Assembly (NCBI GenBank): GCA_040880545.1
Contig: JBBDIE010000166.1
Span: forward strand, 1-14,480
Source of the DNA: M55B112 sp040880545
Lineage (GTDB): Bacteria > Bacteroidota > Bacteroidia > Bacteroidales > GCA-2748055
Reading direction: 5' to 3'
Length of the DNA stretch: 14,480 nt
A model generated the notes under the pieces. That model did not search any database. It was given only the letters and a program-made list of their open reading frames with translations, and was not told the origin of the DNA. Positions 9,301 through 14,480 of the stretch are shown here, one piece after another (within the stretch, counting starts at the first letter, position 1; every line of letters starts with the position of its first letter). The position numbers were made by a program, and so were the translations under genes.

Positions 9301-9476
9301 TCGAATGAACCTTCCACACTCACAGATGCGTTGGCCACAGGTTTTTTATCCAGTGAAATTACAACACCGGTTATTTGGATTGAATCCTGTGCATGAGTGA
9401 ATATGAATGAAGAAGTGAGCAATATAATGATTGCAATTCCCCGGATGTTCATTTTGCAGTAAATAAATTTCATCAT
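6306..9476 (-). CDS. SusC/RagA-family TonB-dependent outer-membrane transporter (pair 1, complete)
   Basis: A TonB-dependent receptor that imports oligosaccharides with its SusD partner. From ATG 9476 it has 1056 residues. An in-frame TTG at 9506 is unlikely, while ATGs at 9473 and 9452 remain possible; the one at 9452 gives a compact signal peptide ending THA-Q. In the numbering used here, the signal peptide (to about 30) is followed by a carboxypeptidase-regulatory-like beta-sandwich (about 35-106, starting ITGVVISLDKKPVANASVSV) and a plug domain (about 140-255). The plug holds SMSLDQFMQGKVPGMRVV, VLTLRGINSI, FIIIDGIPL and the variant VVVRDPTVTVAYGSKASNG. A long beta-barrel completes the protein. 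NEVVAS before the plug may be the TonB box. The C-terminus, FIAGIKLGL, lacks the terminal aromatic residue common in outer-membrane barrels. It starts about 56 bp after a FAS1 lipoprotein gene. Confidence 0.96.
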   Translation of the reverse strand: MMKFIYCKMNIRGIAIIILLTSSFIFTHAQDSIQITGVVISLDKKPVANASVSVEGSFDMPTLTNTSGEFSVMAPRGEAWIMVNPTGDLKPKRVYINNRRSLSIMLTPEDLPSSDDLLKIMDQVMPRNEVVASHFDLRVENIEHTNSMSLDQFMQGKVPGMRVVNRSGAPGSGAVLTLRGINSIYSSNQPFIIIDGIPLASQNLFESNLAGYEFNPLMAVNNLDISRVVVVRDPTVTVAYGSKASNGIVFIETLDPSTTQTTIEIDYRNGFSLRPEKQIPVLNAGQHRTLMSEILFSSPMREEVIEEEYPNLFLEEGDDRYIEYQHNTNWQDLIFDNAVLTNFNLNVKGGDEIARYGLSFGYTDAEGVVKNTGYQGYNLRFVSMLNIFTWLKMDAGVSLNYSFSEMKEAATVKQTSPILSSLTKSPLLNPYQYDIEGNMLYTILSEVDELGVSNPLATINNFHASNSNYNFSASLGLTGSLNNFMTINSKFNFNYNVLKEFIFMPNKGMEHYYNNEAINVAKLTNNSLNSFYNNTYLNYSRLFNGVHRISSNTGLNLQANNFEYDWGLTKNAHENDQYRMIQDGQNNLREIGGKNRKWNWLSFYEYINYSYNNRYMASLSVSLDGSSRVGDNAANTIDLGVPFGLFYAGGVAWRVSQESFMKDLSWIDDLKIRFTAGKSGNDDIGEANATNYYQAIKFRETVGLFPATIVNDKLTYESVTQFNAGIDFSTAGNRFNASIDLYQSTTNDMLIYSPIESYLGYDLRIENGGQMTNKGFELYALYRILDVGSFKWDVSASLSNNSNRITTIKGDMLSYNVAGGQRVNMVGEEANSFYGYIYDGVFSTQAEANEAGLVNDRNLPYQAGDAIFRDISGPNGEPDSIINDYDKTIIGSSLPQFYGGFETSLSYKRFTLGIVFQFVYGNNIFNYVRYQNERMSTLDNQSSSTLNRWQFDGHITDIPRAAYDDLIGNSDFSTRWIEDGSYARLKNISLSYKMPDEFLVFRDAEIYISVNNLFTLSKYLGYYPEFAFSYSQIHQGIDYGLMPQSTQFIAGIKLGL

Positions 9477-9532
9477 CGAATGGGTATCTAAAATGTTATA
9501 CTTCAATAGTTTTATGCGTATATATGCTCATG

Positions 9533-11086
9533 TTAATCATAGGGTATAAAGTCGATATAATCGATTAACAGACCGGCATTAAGTACAATTGCACTTGGTC
9601 CCTGGTATTCAAATCTCAACTTAGCTTCACCATACGGTTTTTCGTTAATTGCCCAGGCGTCCCAGTAGTGGTAACCCTGGCTCTCTTCAAAATATCTTCC
9701 TCCAGCCACACTGTAGTAATACCATCTCCAGTCGGTTTTATAATAATCATAATAATCCATTTCCCTGATAAGCTCATCATTCAGATAGACTTTATAGACA
9801 CCGCCAAAATTCTTGTTGGTTCGTACCACCATCAGGTATTTTCTGGGGAAAATGTTGTTAATTTTTAATTCCAGGGAATAACTGCCTGTATACCCACTGG
9901 TAAACCTGACACTCACAATGGAGTCATTGGAGGCCTTTGGTATAATATCACCTTTAGGTTCAAATTTCTGGCTGCTGATTTCTTTTACATATCTGTCACG
10001 CCATGTAAACCTGTTGGTTCCGATTTTTTTAATAAACATCTCTCCTTCTATTCTAATGGCGCCGTTGAAGAGTGTGTCCGGGACAACGAAATTCTTGTAA
10101 TTAAAAGCGACCCCGTTGCTGCAGATAAATTTATCATCTACTTCGTAATCAATGGCAATACTATCGCCAAGAATATTTTTCAGTTTTAGTGTATCTCTTG
10201 GCCCGCCGGTTTTAATAAAATTAACTTCAGACAAAGAATTTTCAAATACACCGTGTTCCAGCAGGTAGGGAATCAACACATCATTCTGCCAGTCAATGGG
10301 AATATCCCTGTAATCCTGGTATACTTCGCCCATGGTTCCGGCCATTATATCCAATGCGGCATTATAGTCCTCTGATTTTGGAAAAACCATGGTTGCGGTT
10401 TTGTTCCTGAACTCCTCCCTTACGGGGAAATAAAAATCTTCAAATTCATTATAAATTTCAGATACCGTATCGTAAACGGTTCTTCCGAATTCATCAAATC
10501 CTATTGGTCTGCTCCTGGTTTTGTCGAGGATGATGGAGTCGAGCCCCAGGATATAGTTTTTCAGTACCGGGTTTGTCTCTTCAAAATATTCGAAAAGGTT
10601 TGGTTTCGGAATAGCCACTTTACTCATTATGAAGTATTTTCCATTGAGGAACAATGGACTTTCGAACTCAAGGGGTATACCGTCGAAAATGGTTGTATTG
10701 TTAAAATGTTGTATCACAACAAATTTCTCCGCAATCATCCTGACCTTATCAGATCCCTTGATATTTACCGACTGTATAAAATGCCGGGAGATATGGTAGT
10801 TAAGTACCGCTGCCGTAACTGTATCTGTTGCCAGGAATTCATCAAAGGCTTCATTATTTGGGATAAACAGGGAATATGTATTGCCCGAAACAAACAATGT
10901 ATCGAATTTCAGTGCTTCCATATACTGCACAAAAGCAGAAAGATCCGGATCTGCCTTAATTACTTCCCAGATATTTTTATTTATGGTCTCCGGTGGTGTG
11001 TTATAATGTTCATCCCAATCCTTTTTGCATCCCGAGATGAGTATAACAAACACAGATAATGAAATTATGATTTTATTCGTTTTCAT
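9533..11086 (-). CDS. FAS1 (fasciclin)-domain lipoprotein with aromatic-rich jelly-roll C-terminus
   Basis: The protein has 517 residues from ATG 11086; an in-frame TTG at 11110 inside the upstream gene is rejected because the ATG gives a proper lipoprotein signal ending ILISGC (Cys20) and a 4-bp gap to the preceding stop codon. Cys20 is followed by KKDWDE, a charged stretch resembling a surface lipoprotein export signal (inference). Domain order is FAS1-A (about 39-165, with NTYSLFIPNNEAFDEF and the YH pair at 97-98), then a divergent FAS1-B (about 165-345) with a roughly 45-residue charged insertion around GFDEFGRTVYDTVSEI and a closing SNGVAFNYKNFVVPD. A jelly-roll, galactose-binding-like region (about 375-517) ends in LLIDYIDFIPYD. 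Residues 443-478 contain 15 aromatics in 36 positions. A surface glycan-binding role is inferred from this and from its place between two SusCD pairs; FAS1 domains are better known for adhesion. No catalytic motif is seen. Confidence 0.9.
   Translation of the reverse strand: MKTNKIIISLSVFVILISGCKKDWDEHYNTPPETINKNIWEVIKADPDLSAFVQYMEALKFDTLFVSGNTYSLFIPNNEAFDEFLATDTVTAAVLNYHISRHFIQSVNIKGSDKVRMIAEKFVVIQHFNNTTIFDGIPLEFESPLFLNGKYFIMSKVAIPKPNLFEYFEETNPVLKNYILGLDSIILDKTRSRPIGFDEFGRTVYDTVSEIYNEFEDFYFPVREEFRNKTATMVFPKSEDYNAALDIMAGTMGEVYQDYRDIPIDWQNDVLIPYLLEHGVFENSLSEVNFIKTGGPRDTLKLKNILGDSIAIDYEVDDKFICSNGVAFNYKNFVVPDTLFNGAIRIEGEMFIKKIGTNRFTWRDRYVKEISSQKFEPKGDIIPKASNDSIVSVRFTSGYTGSYSLELKINNIFPRKYLMVVRTNKNFGGVYKVYLNDELIREMDYYDYYKTDWRWYYYSVAGGRYFEESQGYHYWDAWAINEKPYGEAKLRFEYQGPSAIVLNAGLLIDYIDFIPYD
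9653..9760 (-). other. Aromatic-rich segment of the FAS1 lipoprotein
   Basis: Residues 443-478 of the 517-residue protein contain 10 Tyr, 4 Trp and 1 Phe in 36 positions, in runs such as DYYDYY, WRWYYY and YHYW. It falls within the C-terminal jelly-roll-like module. Exposed Tyr and Trp platforms are the usual sugar-stacking surface of carbohydrate-binding modules, so this is a reasonable candidate glycan-contact region (inference). Confidence 0.6.
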
Positions 11087-11090
11087 AATG

Positions 11091-12656
11091 TTAGTTTTTA
11101 GCCGGTTCAAATCTTATGAAATCCCATTCAAACTTACCGGGAATCAGTGACCTGACTTCAACCTGGTGATTTTCATAATTATTGAATTCGATTGTTCCGA
11201 TTTGAAATGTGAAGAATGGATATGATTCACTTCCTCCGGATGCAAGATCCAGCAGTCCGCCAATTTTGTTTCCATCAATAAAGACTTCAACCAGGGCATT
11301 CATTTCACTGAATGCATGAGCCCTCAAATGGACCGTGTAAGATCCCTGAACGATTTTGGGAATGACATAATTAATTGAAAAGTCGCCATTCAGAAGCAGA
11401 TAGTCCCGTCCCCAGGCCCGGTGGTTTTCATCTGCGGATTCTACAAATACAAGTTCCGGGCCTTTCCATGTGATCACTTTAAGCGCCAGGGGATTCACCA
11501 CGGTATATTCTCCCGGCTCTTTTCGGAACTCGTTAAACAGGGGCTCTTCATAAAATTCAAAGGTGACGTTGGCACGTGTGGGTTTTTGTAACATCATGAC
11601 CCGGTCAATAAGGTGGATGGCTCCGCTTTGGGTTATCACGTTACTTGCATCGTAATTGAAACTGATATAATCGATGATGGTGGTATCTCCATTCACAATT
11701 AGTGTGTCAAAGATCTGTTTTTCTTTGTTAATGACTATATCGATTCCTCTTCCATTAATATTTAAAGGCAAACTGGAGAAGGTTGTGAAATTTGTTGCTT
11801 TATCAAGAAAATCATCCAGGAAAGCGTTGGCATCCAGTATATGATACCCTACGAATTGGTACAGGCCATTGCTCACTTCTGTGTAATTGGTGGTTTGGAC
11901 TCCCAGTGTATCCAGGAGGTCCTGCAGGGTGTATATTCCCTTCTTGTTGTACACCGTATCATGTTCCACCAGGAGTGTATTTGGATTAGTGTTCGGATTT
12001 TCTTTCTGGTTCAGGCTCAGAAGTTCTGAAAACCCGGTTATCTCCACAGCCTCTGTAAAGATTGAAAATCCCGGATTCGCTGAGATCCAGTCATAGGATG
12101 AATAGGTAATGGGAACCAGCATGCGGCTGATTGTATGGATAAACCCGTTCGACAATTCATGGTTGATGCTGGTAACAGGCGCCTGGTTATTAATATTATA
12201 ATAGGCGGAGTCTTCACCCAGCACAAAATTCACAGTAAGCAGGTCGTACGACAGGGTATATGCGGGGAGCGCCCCAAAAGGAAAATCGTTGGCATCTATT
12301 CCCATGTTAATAATATGGTATTTTGCAAGGGCCGTTGCATATTCCGTATCGCCAAGCAGTTCATCCAGTGATTCAAAATCATTACTTTCGCTGATAAATT
12401 CATCCACGGCATTGTTGTCGGGAAGAAACAAGGTATATCCTTCATTATAGGGATTGTATGCACTCATGGTCTTTCCCACACCTGTTGTATCAAGGATCTT
12501 CAGGAAGCTGCCGTACAGGGAATCATTCTCCTCTATAAAATTATAGATCGACATCGATTCCGTATCTTCAAAATCGGCAATAATTGGTTCCGTTTCGCAG
12601 GAGAAAGCAGTCAGGAAAATTGCTGCTATTATGCTGTATATGGTTACCCTGTTCAT
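11091..12656 (-). CDS. FAS1 (fasciclin)-domain lipoprotein with jelly-roll C-terminus
   Basis: This 521-residue protein has a lipoprotein signal ending LTAFSC (Cys20). FAS1-A spans about 36-182 (GYTLFLPDNNAVDEFI, the YH pair at 113-114, closing SNGFIHTISRMLVP). FAS1-B spans about 188-357 (WISANPGFSIFTEAVE, YH at 271-272, closing SGAIHLIDRVMML). Between FAS1-B strands lies an insertion with a VEHDTVYNKKG motif, recalling the YDTVSE insertion of its neighbour. The C-terminal region (about 363-518) shows the pattern of a galactose-binding-like beta-sandwich: VIPKIVQGSYTVHLRAHAFS, VFIDGNKIGG, IGTIEFNNYENHQVEVRS and a final WDFIRFEP. The start lies 3 bp after the SusD stop codon (TAA-GCT-ATG) and the stop lies 4 bp before the next FAS1 gene, so translation of all three genes is probably coupled. 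A surface glycan-binding or adhesion role is inferred; no enzyme motif is seen. Confidence 0.9.
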   Translation of the reverse strand: MNRVTIYSIIAAIFLTAFSCETEPIIADFEDTESMSIYNFIEENDSLYGSFLKILDTTGVGKTMSAYNPYNEGYTLFLPDNNAVDEFISESNDFESLDELLGDTEYATALAKYHIINMGIDANDFPFGALPAYTLSYDLLTVNFVLGEDSAYYNINNQAPVTSINHELSNGFIHTISRMLVPITYSSYDWISANPGFSIFTEAVEITGFSELLSLNQKENPNTNPNTLLVEHDTVYNKKGIYTLQDLLDTLGVQTTNYTEVSNGLYQFVGYHILDANAFLDDFLDKATNFTTFSSLPLNINGRGIDIVINKEKQIFDTLIVNGDTTIIDYISFNYDASNVITQSGAIHLIDRVMMLQKPTRANVTFEFYEEPLFNEFRKEPGEYTVVNPLALKVITWKGPELVFVESADENHRAWGRDYLLLNGDFSINYVIPKIVQGSYTVHLRAHAFSEMNALVEVFIDGNKIGGLLDLASGGSESYPFFTFQIGTIEFNNYENHQVEVRSLIPGKFEWDFIRFEPAKN

Positions 12657-12659
12657 AGC

Positions 12660-14156
12660 TTAATAGTTATAATAAGGATTCTGTTCTAAATTTTTATTTC
12701 TCTCCAGTTCAAATTCATAGATCGGGAGATACCATCCAAGCGGGTTTGTCAGTTTTGTTCTGAGGATTCGTTTTTGTGTTGATGGTGCATTTTGTACCAC
12801 GATATCAATAAATTTCGATTTACGGGAGTAATCGTTTCTCCTTCCCATTCTCATGAGGTCGAACCATCTTTTTCCTTCAAAGGCAAATTCCCTTGCTCTC
12901 TGATCCAGGATTGCGTCTTCAAAAGCAGAAGGTGTATCAGCTGATGAGAATGTGCTAATTCCTGCACGTGTATTCAGTGCATAAAAATAATGATAGGATG
13001 GTCCGTTATTGAAAATTTCCCTGGCTTCCTGGTATCTGCCAAGTTGTGAAAGCGCCTCTGCCTTCATCATCAACACATCGGCCAGCCTGTAAATAATGAA
13101 GTTTGCGCTGTATTGTTCGGAGCTTGATCTGGCAGTTTCACCATCCGGGGAACGGCCAACATATTTCCAGATAATATAGTCATTCTCTCCCTCTTTCCTG
13201 ATTGAAAATCCTTCACCCCGGACCGGTTCATTCCCTGTTTGTGCATTAAACATCTGGATGGCTGCTTCGCTGGGGTCCAGGTTATAACTGTAATAAGCAG
13301 TTAGTCCATACAGGCCGTTATTCTGGTTATTCTGGGTATTGAATTGCAGTTCAAAAATCGATTCCAGCGAATTGCCCGGATAATAAAGGCCGAAATATTC
13401 CTGTTCACCAAGTACATCAATTTCGTCGTTGTTTTCTATTTTGGCAACATGGCGAAGTACCTCCTCGTAGTCGAATATCCACAGATTAATATCGGCCATC
13501 AGCGCATCAAAAGCTGCCTTTGTTGCACGACCCTTTATTTCCTCAATGGTTTGATAACCATCGGTGGTGGCAAAAGGCCTGTATGTTTCCAGGTCCGTGA
13601 GCAACGCAGTAATTATTTCTGTATCTGTAGAAGTTTTTGGGTACACTTCGGTATCATCTGTTTCAGTGGGTTCAATTATATAAGGCACATCCTTGAAGAT
13701 TCTGACGAGATAAAAGTATGAGAGACTTCTTAAAAAGATAGCTTCAGCCAGGTACCCGTTAAGCTGGTAATCGGTAAAGGTATTATCAATATCCTGCACC
13801 AGGGGTGCATTTTTTATTACCTCATTGCAGAAATTTATCACTTCATAGAAACTTTGCCAGTTGCAGAGGTAATTGTCGGGATAGATTGTACTTTCACTTA
13901 ACTGGCGCTCTGAATTTCCGAGGTTGTAATCGGGGAATACCATATCGGCACGTAATTCACCATAGAGAAACAGCAACCTGTCCATTTTGGAGAAGGTATC
14001 ATAGGCTCCCATCATTACTGCGTCAACATCTTCTTTTGTCTGCCAGAATTCTTCCCTGATAAGTCCTTCAGGAGGAATAAGATCCATCCATTTATCGCAG
14101 GAAAAGGTAAGGGCTATTGCCATGAGCACAACAAATATTTTTGCACTGTTTTTCAT
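12660..14156 (-). CDS. SusD/RagB-family outer-membrane nutrient-binding lipoprotein (pair 2)
   Basis: This 498-residue SusD homologue has a signal ending LTFSC (Cys20), then DKWMDLIPPEGLI, a typical SusD N-terminus. Hallmarks are GELRADMVFP (66-75), EAIFLRSLSYFYLVRIFKDV (138-157), NFIIYRLADVLMMKAEAL (352-369) followed by the TPR-like LGRYQEAREIFN, and ILDQRAREFAFEGKRWFDL (416-434). The tail GWYLPIYEFELERNKNLEQ with a final NPYYNY is the classical RagB/SusD ending. It follows the truncated SusC by 21 bp and precedes the first FAS1 gene by 3 bp. It presumably forms the lid of that SusC and delivers a glycan to it. Its length and motifs are ordinary for the family. Substrate cannot be read from the sequence. 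Confidence 0.96.
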   Translation of the reverse strand: MKNSAKIFVVLMAIALTFSCDKWMDLIPPEGLIREEFWQTKEDVDAVMMGAYDTFSKMDRLLFLYGELRADMVFPDYNLGNSERQLSESTIYPDNYLCNWQSFYEVINFCNEVIKNAPLVQDIDNTFTDYQLNGYLAEAIFLRSLSYFYLVRIFKDVPYIIEPTETDDTEVYPKTSTDTEIITALLTDLETYRPFATTDGYQTIEEIKGRATKAAFDALMADINLWIFDYEEVLRHVAKIENNDEIDVLGEQEYFGLYYPGNSLESIFELQFNTQNNQNNGLYGLTAYYSYNLDPSEAAIQMFNAQTGNEPVRGEGFSIRKEGENDYIIWKYVGRSPDGETARSSSEQYSANFIIYRLADVLMMKAEALSQLGRYQEAREIFNNGPSYHYFYALNTRAGISTFSSADTPSAFEDAILDQRAREFAFEGKRWFDLMRMGRRNDYSRKSKFIDIVVQNAPSTQKRILRTKLTNPLGWYLPIYEFELERNKNLEQNPYYNY

Positions 14157-14177
14157 AATCTTCCGGTTTTCTTGGGC

Positions 14178-14480
14178 TTAAATTCCAATGTTTACACTAA
14201 GGGTCAGGATCTTTGGCGGCGGCGTATTCGCGTAGTCAAATCCAATCCAGAATGGGTCCGAAGCACTTTGCCCGACCTCCGGATCTTGCCCGGTGTACCT
14301 TGTAAAAGTTAAAAGTTTCCTTGCACTGGCGGTAATGTTGAGGCTCCTGATATTCAGTTTCTGGCAGACACTCATTGGTAACCGGTAGGCTACTTTCATA
14401 TTGATGAGCCGCAGGTAATCCCCCGGTTCCACATACCTGTCGGAGCCCAGGTTATTTGCAGGATGGTACATGTAGGCACG
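14178..14480 (-). CDS. SusC/RagA-family TonB-dependent transporter, C-terminal end (pair 2, cut by window edge)
   Basis: Only the last 100 codons are inside the window; the frame stays open to the edge (Arg-Ala-Tyr precede the Met at 14471), so that Met is internal and not a start. The segment is a typical SusC barrel end: DRYVEPGDYLRLINMKVAYR, a strand with SARKLLTFTRYTGQDPEV, FWIGFDYANTPPPKILTLSV and the final NIGI. The RYTGQDPEV and DYANTPPPK motifs are classic for SusC proteins paired with RagB-type SusDs. The SusD gene follows 21 bp downstream on the same strand. The plug, the TonB box and any regulatory signalling domain would lie beyond the window. Confidence 0.94.
   Translation of the reverse strand, partial: RAYMYHPANNLGSDRYVEPGDYLRLINMKVAYRLPMSVCQKLNIRSLNITASARKLLTFTRYTGQDPEVGQSASDPFWIGFDYANTPPPKILTLSVNIGI

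Noticed and set aside
9496..9531. Short - strand reading frame (11 residues) in the FAS1-SusC1 gap, as a leader peptide
   Set aside because: No ribosome-binding signal or attenuator-like stem was seen, and a frame this short is expected by chance.
11087..11110. TTG start at 11110 for the 517-residue FAS1 protein, overlapping the upstream FAS1 gene
   Set aside because: ATG 11086 gives a standard lipoprotein signal and a 4-bp gap; the TTG would add eight residues with no benefit.
13344..13721. Open + strand frame of 125 codons opposite SusD2
   Set aside because: It is antisense to SusD2, Cys-rich and without domain features; a shadow frame.
14178..14471. A complete small gene of 97 codons starting at Met 14471
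   Set aside because: The frame stays open to the window edge and the sequence is an unmistakable SusC C-terminus, so this is a fragment of a larger gene.

Overview
The window is a dense piece of a Bacteroidota chromosome. This is inferred from two SusC/SusD-type outer-membrane pairs, a run of Cys-lipidated (signal peptidase II) proteins, an almost complete lack of Shine-Dalgarno sequences, and a GC content in the low to mid 40s % by eye on sampled lines. It looks like part of a glycan-uptake and degradation region (a polysaccharide utilization locus, PUL). No RNA genes, CRISPR arrays, insertion sequences, integrases or transposases were seen, and no transcriptional regulator (hybrid two-component, AraC, ECF sigma/anti-sigma, LacI) lies inside the window. 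No gene-free stretch exceeds about 120 bases.

Left block, + strand (about 119-3324): a GH20 beta-N-acetylhexosaminidase-type lipoprotein, a small concanavalin-like (DUF1349-type) lipoprotein, and a lipoprotein with a xylose-isomerase/AP-endonuclease-2-like TIM barrel. Spacings are 68 and 30 bp, consistent with one transcription unit. A weak Bacteroidota-type promoter match lies ahead of the first gene.

Right block, - strand (14480 down to 3325), read in transcription order: the C-terminal end of a SusC-type TonB-dependent transporter (cut by the window edge), its SusD partner, two FAS1 (fasciclin)-domain lipoproteins, a second complete SusC, a second SusD of a different type, and a secreted GH5 glycoside hydrolase. 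Gaps are 21, 3, 4, about 56, 18 and 80 bp, so the first four genes at least are very likely co-transcribed and translationally coupled. The GH5 gene is set off by an 80-bp leader with two short palindromes. The two blocks converge so tightly that their stop codons abut (TAA|TTA at 3322-3327).

Working model (inference): the two SusC/SusD pairs import oligosaccharides. The paired FAS1 lipoproteins, each ending in a jelly-roll, galactose-binding-like module, take the place usually held by surface glycan-binding proteins. GH5 cuts an extracellular beta-glycan backbone, GH20 removes terminal N-acetylhexosamine (GlcNAc/GalNAc), and the TIM-barrel protein may act on a sugar or sugar acid. The substrate cannot be fixed from sequence alone. 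The most noteworthy feature is the dual SusCD locus built around two FAS1-FAS1-jelly-roll lipoproteins, one of them carrying a strikingly aromatic C-terminal segment.
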